From assembly GCA_964570825.1 (NCBI GenBank), contig CAZMZJ010000017.1, forward strand, positions 1-43,867: a stretch of DNA of 43,867 nt, written 5' to 3'. How positions within the stretch are numbered: the stretch's first letter is position 1; the number at the start of each line of letters is the position of its first letter. This document shows, piece after piece, positions 32,463 through 40,420 of the stretch. The notes under the pieces were generated by a model, which was not told the DNA's origin, did no database searches, and worked only from the letters and a program-made list of their open reading frames with translations. Source of the stretch: UMGS1002 sp964570825 (GTDB lineage Bacteria; Bacillota; Clostridia; Oscillospirales; CAG-272). A program made the translations under genes and the position numbers.

Positions 32463-32822
32463 ATGTCACTGTTCGGAAAGAAAAACAACAACGAAAAAAC
32501 ATCTTCGTGCTGCTGCTGCGGCGGCAGCTGCAATGCAGACAGCATGGCGAAGGCTGAAAACGCTAAAAAGGAAGGCGCAAGCGTTAAGGTCTTGGGCAGC
32601 GGCTGCGCAAAATGCAGACAGCTTGAAGAAGCTGTTAAATCGGCGCTGGAGCAGCTCGGAATGGATACGGCAATAGATCATGTGACCGATTTTTCACAGA
32701 TTGCGTCATATGGCGTGATGACCACTCCGGCCCTCGTCGTCGACGGCAAGGTGGTTTCATACGGCAAGGTTCTTAATACCGATGAGGTGGTGAAAATCCT
32801 CCGGAAGGTCAGACAGAATTAA
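32463..32822 (+). CDS. thioredoxin-fold (TM0996/MTH895-type) protein with CCCC motif
   Basis: 119 aa from ATG 32463, after AAGGAG. The core (residues 40-119) is a small redox protein: VKVLGSGCAKCRQLEE with the active-site pair Cys48-X2-Cys51, and the cis-proline turn MTTPALVVDGKVVSYGK. The N-terminal 39 residues are an added low-complexity arm carrying Cys16-Cys17-Cys18-Cys19-Gly-Gly-Ser-Cys23. This arm could chelate arsenite. It is 12 bases ahead of acr3. Possibly a reductant, or a carrier handing As(III) to the pump. The 150 bases before it contain no other gene that I can see. Confidence 0.85.
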   Translation: MSLFGKKNNNEKTSSCCCCGGSCNADSMAKAENAKKEGASVKVLGSGCAKCRQLEEAVKSALEQLGMDTAIDHVTDFSQIASYGVMTTPALVVDGKVVSYGKVLNTDEVVKILRKVRQN

Positions 32823-32834
32823 GGGGTATTCGCC

Positions 32835-33884
32835 ATGCAGAAGAGCAAGGTTTCAGGCATCGGCTTTTTTGAAAAATATCTGACGCTCTGGGTTATCATA
32901 TGCATGGCCGTAGGGGTATTGATCGGTAAATTTCTGCCTGAGATCCCTTCCTTCCTCGGACGGTTCGAGTACGCAAATGTTTCCGTACCGATTGCCGTAC
33001 TTATCTGGCTTATGATATATCCCATGATGCTTAAGGTGGATTTCCAGAGCATAAGAAACGTAGGCAAAAACCCAAAAGGGCTGTTCGTAACATGGGTGGT
33101 AAACTGGCTGATCAAGCCGTTTACCATGTTCGGAATCGCGTGGCTGTTTTTCTTTGTGATTTTCAAAACGCTTATCCCTGCCGAGCTTGCAAAGGATTAT
33201 CTCGCGGGCGCGATACTTCTGGGCGCCGCCCCCTGTACGGCAATGGTGTTTGTATGGAGCCATCTGACAAAAGGCAACGCCGCATACACCGTGGTGCAGG
33301 TCGCTACCAACGACCTGATTATTCTTGTGGCATTTACGCCGATTGTCGCGTTTCTGCTCGGCGTAGGCGGCGTATCTATCCCGTGGGATACCTTGATTTT
33401 ATCGGTGGTTTTGTTCGTGGTCATTCCCCTTGCGGGCGGTGTGATAACGCGCAACTATGTCGTCGGTAAAAAAGGCCTTGACTATTTTCAGACCAGATTC
33501 ATACCGAAATTCGGGAATACCACCATCATCGGCCTCTTGCTGACTTTGATTATAATTTTTTCGTTTCAAGGCGACGTTATTCTGAACAATCCCCTGCATA
33601 TCTTTCTGATTGCGATACCTCTGATTATCCAGACCTTTCTTGTTTTCTTTATAGCTTATCTTGCAAGCAGGGCGTTAAAGCTGCCCCACGATATTGCCGC
33701 GCCGGCCGGCATGATAGGCGCGTCAAATTTCTTTGAGCTCGCCGTAGCAGTGGCTATCTCTCTTTTTGGCACGCAAAGTCCTGCAGCGCTCGCCACAATA
33801 GTCGGCGTTCTCACTGAAGTGCCGGTTATGCTTATTCTTGTAAAAATAGCAAACAGCACAAAAGGATGGTTCATACATGAGTAA
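32835..33884 (+). CDS. acr3: Acr3 family arsenite efflux transporter
   Basis: 349 aa, ten hydrophobic segments. It shows the Acr3 core LLGAAPCTAMVFVWSHLTKG, whose cysteine is essential in studied Acr3 proteins, and PAGMIGASNFFELAVAVAIS in helix 9. It exports arsenite, and perhaps antimonite, using the membrane potential. RBS AAGGGG. Length is normal. No ArsA ATPase and no intact arsenate reductase follow, so arsenate reduction, if present, must use another gene. Confidence 0.95.
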   Translation: MQKSKVSGIGFFEKYLTLWVIICMAVGVLIGKFLPEIPSFLGRFEYANVSVPIAVLIWLMIYPMMLKVDFQSIRNVGKNPKGLFVTWVVNWLIKPFTMFGIAWLFFFVIFKTLIPAELAKDYLAGAILLGAAPCTAMVFVWSHLTKGNAAYTVVQVATNDLIILVAFTPIVAFLLGVGGVSIPWDTLILSVVLFVVIPLAGGVITRNYVVGKKGLDYFQTRFIPKFGNTTIIGLLLTLIIIFSFQGDVILNNPLHIFLIAIPLIIQTFLVFFIAYLASRALKLPHDIAAPAGMIGASNFFELAVAVAISLFGTQSPAALATIVGVLTEVPVMLILVKIANSTKGWFIHE

Positions 33885-34026
33885 TCCGATAGGTGTATGC
33901 CGCATTTTGAACTGTCCGAAATCCGCGGCCGGAAAGCCTCGGAAAAGTAAAGATAAATATTTTATTACTTCTTTCAGGCTGGCTTGTCAGCCTGATTTCA
34001 TTTTACTCTTTCTTACCAATAATTAA
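33877..34026 (+). pseudogene. short coupled reading frame after acr3, possible gene remnant
   Basis: 49 codons. The ATG overlaps the end of acr3 (its last codons) with AAAGGATGG ahead, so it could be translated by coupling. The start MSNPIGVCRILNCPKSA has two cysteines but I cannot link it to a family; the rest runs through a terminator hairpin. Arsenate reductase genes often occupy this place, so it may be a truncated replacement, but there is no sequence proof. Confidence 0.3.
33975..34011 (+). terminator. terminator at the end of the ars operon
   Basis: CAGGCTG (33975-33981), loop, CAGCCTG (33988-33994), then ATTTCATTTTACTCTTT. Confidence 0.65.
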
Positions 34027-34116
34027 AATCTCAGCAATCCTCTTGAAAATGCGGCGCGTTTGTGGTAAAATTATTTGGTCTGAGGATTTATGACAGCAGG
34101 TTCACTATTTCAATAT

Positions 34117-34193
34117 CTGCCCGTGGCGCAGCTGGATAGCGCGCAAGACTCCGACTCTTGAGGCCGCAGGTTCGAATCCTGTCGGGCAGGCCA
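34117..34193 (+). tRNA. tRNA-Arg, anticodon CCG
   Basis: A complete cloverleaf of 77 bases including encoded CCA. Acceptor CTGCCCG pairs with CGGGCAG; D stem GCGC/GCGC; anticodon stem CAAGA/TCTTG with loop CTCCGAC, giving anticodon CCG, which reads CGG; T stem GCAGG/CCTGT with loop TTCGAAT; discriminator G. It stands alone between the ars operon and a minus-strand glycosyltransferase. Confidence 0.95.
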
Positions 34194-34210
34194 GAATACC
34201 TGAATATATA

Positions 34211-34244
34211 AGAGGGGCAAGAATTATGTTCTTGCCCCTCTTTG
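34211..34244 (+). terminator. terminator after tRNA-Arg
   Basis: AGAGGGGCAAGAA pairs with TTCTTGCCCCTCT, followed by TTGC; only a short T-run but a long perfect stem. Confidence 0.8.
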
Positions 34245-34354
34245 CTATGTGAAAAGACATCATCATGCGTCAAGGCGCTCTGCAAAATCAAATACAGGGC
34301 AGCTACCCGGGGGACAGCAGCACAATGCGGAAAGGCGTCCGAAAAATATAAAGA

Positions 34355-35599
34355 TTATAATCCCAGATAATTTTCGATGATGCTTACGGCGTTTGCCACG
34401 CCGTCTTCGTCCCGCAGTTTTTTTCCGTATTCAGCCGCCCTTCTCTGCATGGCTTCATCCGATATCGCAGTGTTCAAAGCCTCCGAATAGTTGTCGGCAG
34501 TCAGCTTTTTACACCATATCGGCTTTGTTCCTATACCAAGCTTATATACGCGGTCGCCCCAAAACGGCTGATCGCCGCCGAACGGCACAATCACGCTCGG
34601 CACTCCTGCCCGTATTCCCGCCGCCGTTGTGCCTGCCCCGCCGTGATGTGACACCGCTTTTACCTGCCGGAACAGCCATTCGTGCGGAACATTGCCGATC
34701 AGCAGGACATTTTTAGGCAGCTTGCGCTCGCCGATATTCCTCCATCCGGCAGAAAGCAGCGCCCTCTGCTTAGTCCTTTTCAGACTCTCTAAAATCACAT
34801 CAAGAATCCTGTCAAAGTTGCCGCCGACAGTACTTCCAAAACCAATATAAACGGGTTTTTCACCGCCTTCAAGAAATTCCTTGAGCTCCCGGTCCGGCTC
34901 CCATTCCTTTGGGATTTTTTCAACCCAAAATCCGGTCAGATGGCAGTCATCACCCCATTCCTCGGGCTTCGGAGAAAGCGTCGGGCTGTAAGCATATAGC
35001 GTAGGTATGGGTTTCCCGTTCATCTCACGGTAAGGAAACTGATATGGCTTTATTTTCGGCAGGCCCATTTCCGCACGCCAATCGTTAAGCAGGGCCCTCG
35101 TTGCGTTTGACCATAAAATATCCCCGCCTTTGAAGGTGATGCGATTATACACTTTCCCCAAGGGAAGGCGGGGCGCTGTCATGGCGGGAAACTCACCCGT
35201 TGGGTCAAGCGGACAGAAAAACGCACGGAAGCATGGCACTTTATACTTCTCGCAGGCGTGGTATGCCACGCTGCCCAGGGTGGTGTATAATACGCAGTCC
35301 GCATTTCTGCAGGCGTTTTCAATATCAGTTAAAAATTGTTCTTTTACAGGTTCCAATAGCCCTTTAAGATTCCTGAAATATTCGGCAAAGGAAACCTGCT
35401 CCCCTATAAGCTTCTCCATCAGAAGCTCCGCCGAGCCTGCCATGGGAGCGTATTCGAATCCTTCTGACTTTATCAGCTCCTTAAATTTGTCCATCGCGCA
35501 GATATGTACGGAGTGCCCTTTGCGCTGCAATCCTTTCCCGAGAGCGATAAGCGGCTGGACGTCTCCCCTTGAACCTATGGTTATTAGACAGAATCTCAT
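34355..35599 (-). CDS. glycosyltransferase, MGT/GT1 family
   Basis: 414 aa. It opens MRFCLITIGSRGDVQPLIAL, the acceptor-domain start of UGT-like enzymes of family GT1. The donor-site motif is SHHGGAGTTAAGIRAGVPS and continues PFGGDQPFWGD, typical of enzymes that use NDP-sugars on sterols, lipids or polyketides. Related bacterial genes glycosylate lipids or detoxify macrolides; the acceptor here is unknown. RBS GGAGGGG. No operon partner; a relic of a helix-turn-helix regulator lies upstream on the same strand. Confidence 0.9.
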   Translation of the reverse strand: MRFCLITIGSRGDVQPLIALGKGLQRKGHSVHICAMDKFKELIKSEGFEYAPMAGSAELLMEKLIGEQVSFAEYFRNLKGLLEPVKEQFLTDIENACRNADCVLYTTLGSVAYHACEKYKVPCFRAFFCPLDPTGEFPAMTAPRLPLGKVYNRITFKGGDILWSNATRALLNDWRAEMGLPKIKPYQFPYREMNGKPIPTLYAYSPTLSPKPEEWGDDCHLTGFWVEKIPKEWEPDRELKEFLEGGEKPVYIGFGSTVGGNFDRILDVILESLKRTKQRALLSAGWRNIGERKLPKNVLLIGNVPHEWLFRQVKAVSHHGGAGTTAAGIRAGVPSVIVPFGGDQPFWGDRVYKLGIGTKPIWCKKLTADNYSEALNTAISDEAMQRRAAEYGKKLRDEDGVANAVSIIENYLGL

Positions 35600-35765
35600 T
35601 ATTTATGCCCCTCCAAAGTTTTGCTTTGAAATAGACTGCGCTGATTTTTTTCGGCTTTTAGAAGCCTTGGCGCAGGCTCCCGCTGAACGGCAAGGATTTG
35701 AAAAAAACTGTTTTTTCAGCTGTTTGTTTTTATGCCACCGAGAGGTGTTTCTCCGGTAACCTGAT

Positions 35766-35960
35766 TCATAATATTTTCAATATCCGCCAAAGGTTTAACG
35801 CTCTATGGATGATACTCGCCTTATATTTGATACGGTTATCTTCAGCTCCTGTACGTATTTTCTCTCCATCCTGAAGGATAAATGACTGCTCAAAAGACAC
35901 GCCCAAAGCTTCTGCTATGGCTTTAAGTCCTTCAAGGGTTACGGCCTCCCGTTTGAGCTT
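35766..35960 (-). pseudogene. relic of a Cro/CI-type helix-turn-helix regulator
   Basis: On the minus strand 64 codons read KLKREAVTLEGLKAIAEALG, then VSFEQSFIL, a typical C-terminal part of an XRE-family helix-turn-helix domain (S/T-L-x-x-L-x-x-I-A-x-A-L-x-V). A TAA lies in frame just before, and no upstream start or first half of the domain is visible. It reads towards the glycosyltransferase gene, whose former regulator it may be. Confidence 0.5.
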
Positions 35961-36414
35961 TTATTGGAATTTTGCGGCGACTGCCAGATAAGCCGGGCAA
36001 GTCAATACAGAAAACACATATTTACATTTGCTTGCAAAGTTCTTTAACAATACATGATGCAGTCACAGCTGTGCATCCGGTTTCCCGACAACCATTATAA
36101 ACCGTTTGGTTTATAATGGCAATAGAATATTATATAATTTAACAGGTAATTCCCTAAGAGCATAAACCTGATATAACAAAAAGATTTCAGTCTGCGGCAA
36201 TACCGCAGCGGCTGTGCTGCGCTCTCTCCGGCTCGGAAAATTTAAAATATGTTGTATTGTTTTTTTGGAGTTTTCGACTGCACATTTCCTTACAATTTTA
36301 ATTCGGACTCGTTTGATTTTTGGCTGTCTATAAAACTTTGTGTTGTTATTATTTATTTTTATAAATATCTGCAATTAAAAATGTTATATTGTTCTACAAG
36401 TTAAGAAATATATA
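35961..36414. other. AT-rich intergenic region, nothing recognised
   Basis: About 450 bases of AT-rich sequence between the regulator relic and the next promoter. Contains GTTTATAATGG-like inverted pieces near 36090-36125 but no gene, RNA or clear repeat on either strand. Confidence 0.5.
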
Positions 36415-36443
36415 TTTACATTCATGTTAAACAATGATAAAAT
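36415..36443 (+). promoter_or_regulatory. sigma-A type promoter of the lamin-tail protein gene
   Basis: TTTACA (36415-36420), 17 bases, TAAAAT (36438-36443). Confidence 0.65.
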
Positions 36444-36488
36444 AATTACAGGTAACCAAATTCATATAATTTTATGGAGGCAACCGTC

Positions 36489-37502
36489 ATGAAAAAAGGA
36501 TATCGAATTCTTTCAGCATTTATGATCTTATCATTAATGGCAGCGATGTTCAGCACTGTGGCGATTAGTGCCAGTACCTATGATCTCCCTCCATTGCTCA
36601 TGACAGAATTTTCAATGAATCCGGCAGGTACGGATTTTCGCGGCGAGTATGTAGAGATTTACAACTGCAGCTCGGAGCCGATCAATCTCAAGGACTATAA
36701 GCTTGCCTACAGAAATTCTACGACAAACATCGTGATATGCTTTAACGAAATCACTAAATACGCCAAATCAGATATTGCTCTTGCGGGCAAGGTCGAGCCT
36801 GAAAAGGCCATGCTGGAGCCCGGTCAGGCCGGCGTCATATGGATCAAGGGCAATTCCGGAAGCAGCAACGCTTCGGAGTTGACCTCCGATAATTTCCTCG
36901 AAAGTTATTTCAAAACTCCTGATGAGGTTAACATGTTTATTGCCGAACACGATATAACATCATCAAGCGAATTTGTGACCGGCGGCAATTTCTATATGCT
37001 CAATCACACGGGTGACGCTTGGATTTATCTGTATCTTGTCAATAAGGAAGCCACTGCCGAGGATTATCAGGCTTACATAGTAACCGGTTTTGAATCACAG
37101 GTAGCAGCTTTTGAGACCAATTCCTATGTCCATTTGCAATTCGACGAAACGACCGGTCTTACCAAAATTTATAAAGTTATCTCCGGGGAACGCATAATGG
37201 CCAGTGAATGGCTTGGAGTGATCATGCCCGAGCAGGATCCTTTCTTTGATCCGAGCACAACCACACAACCTCCGGAAACCACAACAGCACCTGTCACAAC
37301 ACCGGCTCCGAAGGTCACGACACAGGCTCCTGCAGTCACAACAACGCCAACGACAACAACAAGCGCGCCGATAAAGGACGTTACGACGACGACTCCCGTG
37401 ACAACTGCCGGCAAACAAAATAGCTGTAAAAGCTTAATCAGCTTTGGTATGTTGGCATTGCTTGTTCCGGCTGTTGCTGTAATCAAGAAAAAGAAAAAAT
37501 AA
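36489..37502 (+). CDS. secreted lamin-tail-domain surface protein
   Basis: 337 aa from ATG 36489 (TATGGAGG ahead; an ATG at 36474 overlaps the site). Signal peptide ends near AISAS (residue 28). Residues 30-150 fit a lamin tail domain: LLMTEFSMNPAG, EYVEIYNCSSEPINLKDYKL, and a late GQAGVIWIK. Residues about 255-305 are a Thr/Pro linker (TTTQPPETTTAPVTTPAPK and so on). The C-terminus has one membrane helix followed by KKKKK, without an LPxTG motif. It should be held in the membrane with the lamin tail domain outside. Such domains bind nucleic acid, glycan or protein; the partner is unknown. Confidence 0.82.
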   Translation: MKKGYRILSAFMILSLMAAMFSTVAISASTYDLPPLLMTEFSMNPAGTDFRGEYVEIYNCSSEPINLKDYKLAYRNSTTNIVICFNEITKYAKSDIALAGKVEPEKAMLEPGQAGVIWIKGNSGSSNASELTSDNFLESYFKTPDEVNMFIAEHDITSSSEFVTGGNFYMLNHTGDAWIYLYLVNKEATAEDYQAYIVTGFESQVAAFETNSYVHLQFDETTGLTKIYKVISGERIMASEWLGVIMPEQDPFFDPSTTTQPPETTTAPVTTPAPKVTTQAPAVTTTPTTTTSAPIKDVTTTTPVTTAGKQNSCKSLISFGMLALLVPAVAVIKKKKK

Positions 37503-37542
37503 CAAATTTATAGTATAAGTCAGAAACATTATAGAAAATATG

Positions 37543-37574
37543 ACCGCGGGAGCTTTACGTTCTCGCGGTTTTTG
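37543..37574 (+). terminator. rho-independent terminator
   Basis: ACCGCGGGA pairs with TCTCGCGGT (one G-T), followed by TTTT; 40 bases after the lamin-tail gene. Confidence 0.8.
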
Positions 37575-37685
37575 CCGGGGTAACTTTAATAATTCCAAAT
37601 ATAAATAAAATGCTCCGATAGTCACCCTCCGGATACATTTTTCTGTTCAGATATAATTCTGCAAATCGGACTTTTGGGGGCTTAA

Positions 37686-37924
37686 AAGTTCGGATCCCCA
37701 CGTTACGGGAACGTGGATACACAGCAGGCTAAACGGCTCAAGGAGCTTGAAAAAGAGAATGACCTAACGAAAAAGCTCGCAGCCGGACTGAGCTTTGACA
37801 GAGCAATACTTAAGGACGTCAACTCAAAAAACCGGTGAGCCCGCACAAGCGGAAGGCAGCCGTCAGAAAAACAGCTGAAAATATAAGCTAAGCGAAAGAC
37901 GGGCTTGTCGGGTGTTATCGGTAA
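37686..37924 (+). mobile_element. IS3-family transposase fragment (degraded)
   Basis: 37686-37838 reads QQAKRLKELEKEN, then LTKKLAAGLSFDRAILKDV, then NSKNR and a stop. That is the C-terminal coiled coil and end of an IS3-family OrfA. Overlapping it, 37835-37924 reads VSPHKRKAAVRKTAENIS, stop, AKDGLVGCYR, matching the start of OrfB with an in-frame stop. The N-terminal helix-turn-helix of OrfA and the DDE domain of OrfB are missing. No terminal inverted repeats were found. Inactive. Confidence 0.8.
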
Positions 37925-38296
37925 TGCTTTATATACTTTCTTGTCAGACATTGTATAGATACCTTCTTTCGCGGTTCCTCACTGTGAAGCGTATCCAACT
38001 TTGCCTGGCTTTATTTTTACAGGCAAATTTACACCACCATATAGACTATAGCAATATCTACGGATTTTATCCGCAATCCCGCGCTTTTTACGGCAGGAAA
38101 AAGAAAGGCTTCCGAACCTGTGCTTTTTTGCAGGCATACCGTCTTGCATTTTACAAAAGAATTGAACAAGGTCAATATTTTTATATTATATGTCAAAATA
38201 TTGGTAGAAATAATAATTGATATACAGTATAATTGATTTAGAACGGCAGCTTGCTTAATAATCCGGTTGATGAAACAGAAAAAGGAAGATGCGGAA
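37925..38296. other. intergenic region after the transposase fragment
   Basis: About 370 bases, AT-rich. Apart from the inverted repeat at 38173-38203, no gene or RNA is visible. TATAAT at about 38228 could be a -10 box for the sialidase gene but no good -35 stands at the right distance. Confidence 0.5.
38173..38203. repeat. inverted repeat upstream of the sialidase-like gene
   Basis: CAATATTTT (38173-38181) and AAAATATTG (38195-38203), perfect 9-base arms 13 bases apart. Could be an operator for the sialidase/nanA genes or a left-over of the insertion sequence. Confidence 0.45.
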
Positions 38297-39346
38297 ATGG
38301 CAATAGAGAAATTCATAGTGTCAAGAGACGACAGCGTATATGAGGCGTGGCCTGACCTTGTCAGAACGCGCGGAGGACGGCTCATCTGCGTTTTCACGGA
38401 ATGCACGCACCACAAGGACCGGAACCGTTCGCGCATTATGATGACGCATTCGGACGACAGAGGACGGACATGGACTCCGAAGCGTCCGTTCACCGGGTTT
38501 TCAGATTCGGATTTTTACTTCAACAATGCTCGCATTTCACGAATGCCCGATGACACTTTAGCCGTAATCTGCGACAGGGTTGACAGCTCCGGGGAGACAG
38601 AGTGCGGGCCGGGGACAAAAATATATCGCTGGACTGGCGATGCAGAGGGAGAGATGTGGGGTGAGCCGCGCGAACTGCCGCTTTTGGGAATAGTACCTGA
38701 CAAATATCATGTTTTATCAACAGGCAGAATTATAATAACCGCTCACCGCAAGAATTTAGTTGCCGGCAAGAGCGGACAGTACCTTAAGTACAGCGACGAC
38801 GGAGGAAAAAGCTGGTCGGAAGAGATAACGGTGGCTGCTGATCCCCGGTATAACATCTGCGAGGCGTCAATACTTGAACTGTCGGACGGGACACTCGTTT
38901 CGTTTATGCGGGAAAACTCAAAGAAGGGAATAGACTGCCTGAAATCCTTCTCTTATGATCATGGTCAGTGCTGGAGCAATGTCAAAACGGCTCCGATACC
39001 CGGCTGCCACCGCCCGGTGGCAGGCAGGCTGAACGACGGAAGGATTATGATGACCTACCGCTTTATGCAGGGTGGCAGGGGCTGGCTGGGAGCCTGCACG
39101 CAGAATGTGTTCGCAGCCTTTTTCACTGAGGATACAGCAAGAAGTTCCGAGAGGTCTGAACAGTCTGTAAGGATAATGCCTGTCGACTACGACCGCAGCC
39201 CGTCGAGCGACCTCGGATATACCGGCTGGGTTCAGTTTGACGACGGCGAGATTTATATTGTGAACTATATCACGGACGACGCCCCGAAGGCGCAGATACG
39301 CGGTTACAGCTTTTATCCTTCCGACGTTATTCTTATGCAGGACTGA
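38297..39346 (+). CDS. sialidase-fold (BNR-repeat) protein, probably cytoplasmic
   Basis: 349 aa from ATG 38297, with AAGGAAG ahead. It has a six-bladed propeller pattern with Asp-box repeats: HSDDRGRTWTPKRPF (near residue 50), YSDDGGKSWSEEI (near 175) and YDHGQCWSNVKTAP (near 225). A first-strand arginine (LVRTRGGRLICVFTE) is suitably placed for the sialidase arginine triad. There is no signal peptide, so it would act inside the cell or be a different glycosidase with this fold. N-acetylneuraminate lyase follows 62 bases later, supporting a role in sialic acid use. Confidence 0.8.
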   Translation: MAIEKFIVSRDDSVYEAWPDLVRTRGGRLICVFTECTHHKDRNRSRIMMTHSDDRGRTWTPKRPFTGFSDSDFYFNNARISRMPDDTLAVICDRVDSSGETECGPGTKIYRWTGDAEGEMWGEPRELPLLGIVPDKYHVLSTGRIIITAHRKNLVAGKSGQYLKYSDDGGKSWSEEITVAADPRYNICEASILELSDGTLVSFMRENSKKGIDCLKSFSYDHGQCWSNVKTAPIPGCHRPVAGRLNDGRIMMTYRFMQGGRGWLGACTQNVFAAFFTEDTARSSERSEQSVRIMPVDYDRSPSSDLGYTGWVQFDDGEIYIVNYITDDAPKAQIRGYSFYPSDVILMQD

Positions 39347-39408
39347 AGCTGAAAAATCCCGCCGTGCCGCATATTAACTTATATATTAAATGAAAGGACT
39401 TTTTAATA

Positions 39409-40284
39409 ATGGACAAAAAATTCGGGGGCGTTTTTCCCGCGCTGCTGACGCCATTTGACAAATACGACAACATCAACGCCGGTGCTCTCGGCCGGCTTAT
39501 CGAACTAAACATCAATGCCGGAGTAAACGGATTTTACGTTGCCGGCAGCACCGCCGAGGTTTTCATGCTGACCGACGGCGAAAGAAAACTGATTTACGAG
39601 ACAGCCGCGAAATACGCCGGCGGAAAAGTTACGCTTATTGCCCATATCGGAGCCATATCTACAAAACAGACGATTGAATACGGTAAAATTGCCAGGTCGC
39701 TCGGATATGACGCAGTATCGGCGATATCGCCTTTTTATTACAAGTTCAGCTTCGAACAGATAAAGCGGCATTATTTCACCATTTCGGAGGCTGTCGGCCT
39801 GCCGATGATTATCTATAATTTTCCGAATTTTTCGGGAGTCAATCTCAGTGTTTCGGATATCAGTCAGTTTCTTGCAAACCCGGGATTCATAGGCGTCAAA
39901 CACACCTCAAACGATTATTATGCGCTCGAGAGCTTCAAAGCCGCTTTCCCCGACAAGGTGATTTACAACGGATTCGATGAAATGTTTCTGTGCGGACTTT
40001 CAATGGGCGCCGACGGCGGTATTGGAAGTACATACAATTTCATGGCGGATAAGTTTATCCGCATGAAGAAAAAATTCGAGGCGGGAGATATGTCCGGAGC
40101 TTTAGAAGAGCAGAAAACCGTCAACGCCGTCATTGACGCGCTTAAAAAGGTCGGCGTGATGGAGGGCGAAAAAGAGGTGCTCTGCCAGCTCGGCATTGAT
40201 TTCGGGCATGCGAGGGCTCCGTTTTCAGAGCTTGATGACGCTCAGAAAAAAATAGTTACAAAGGAAATACTGCCTCTGCTATAA
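39409..40284 (+). CDS. nanA: N-acetylneuraminate lyase
   Basis: 291 aa class I aldolase of the DHDPS/NAL family that splits N-acetylneuraminate into N-acetylmannosamine and pyruvate. The Schiff-base lysine is Lys164 in GVKHTSNDYYAL and the catalytic tyrosine is Tyr136 in IIYNFPNFSGVN. The lyase-type signatures ISPFYYKFSFEQI and NGFDEMFLCGLSMGADGGIG separate it from dihydrodipicolinate synthase. The carboxylate-binding loop reads GSTAE rather than the common GSTGE. Good RBS AAAGGA. Downstream nanE/nanK genes are not in the window. Confidence 0.92.
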   Translation: MDKKFGGVFPALLTPFDKYDNINAGALGRLIELNINAGVNGFYVAGSTAEVFMLTDGERKLIYETAAKYAGGKVTLIAHIGAISTKQTIEYGKIARSLGYDAVSAISPFYYKFSFEQIKRHYFTISEAVGLPMIIYNFPNFSGVNLSVSDISQFLANPGFIGVKHTSNDYYALESFKAAFPDKVIYNGFDEMFLCGLSMGADGGIGSTYNFMADKFIRMKKKFEAGDMSGALEEQKTVNAVIDALKKVGVMEGEKEVLCQLGIDFGHARAPFSELDDAQKKIVTKEILPLL

Positions 40285-40420
40285 AATTGTGTATCCGATA
40301 CAGCAGAATTTTCTTTGCAGCCTGCCGCCGGGAAGACATTTATGCAACAGGGAAACAGACACATAAGATGCCAAACCGATGTAACCCACAAAAAATAAAA
40401 AGGGATGGTTGAATGGTTTT

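Noticed and set aside
34117..35960. tRNA-Arg as attachment site of a genomic island
   Set aside because: No integrase, no second copy of the tRNA 3' end and no other mobile genes on the right side were found; the neighbouring IS fragment is 3.5 kb away and of a type that does not use tRNA sites.
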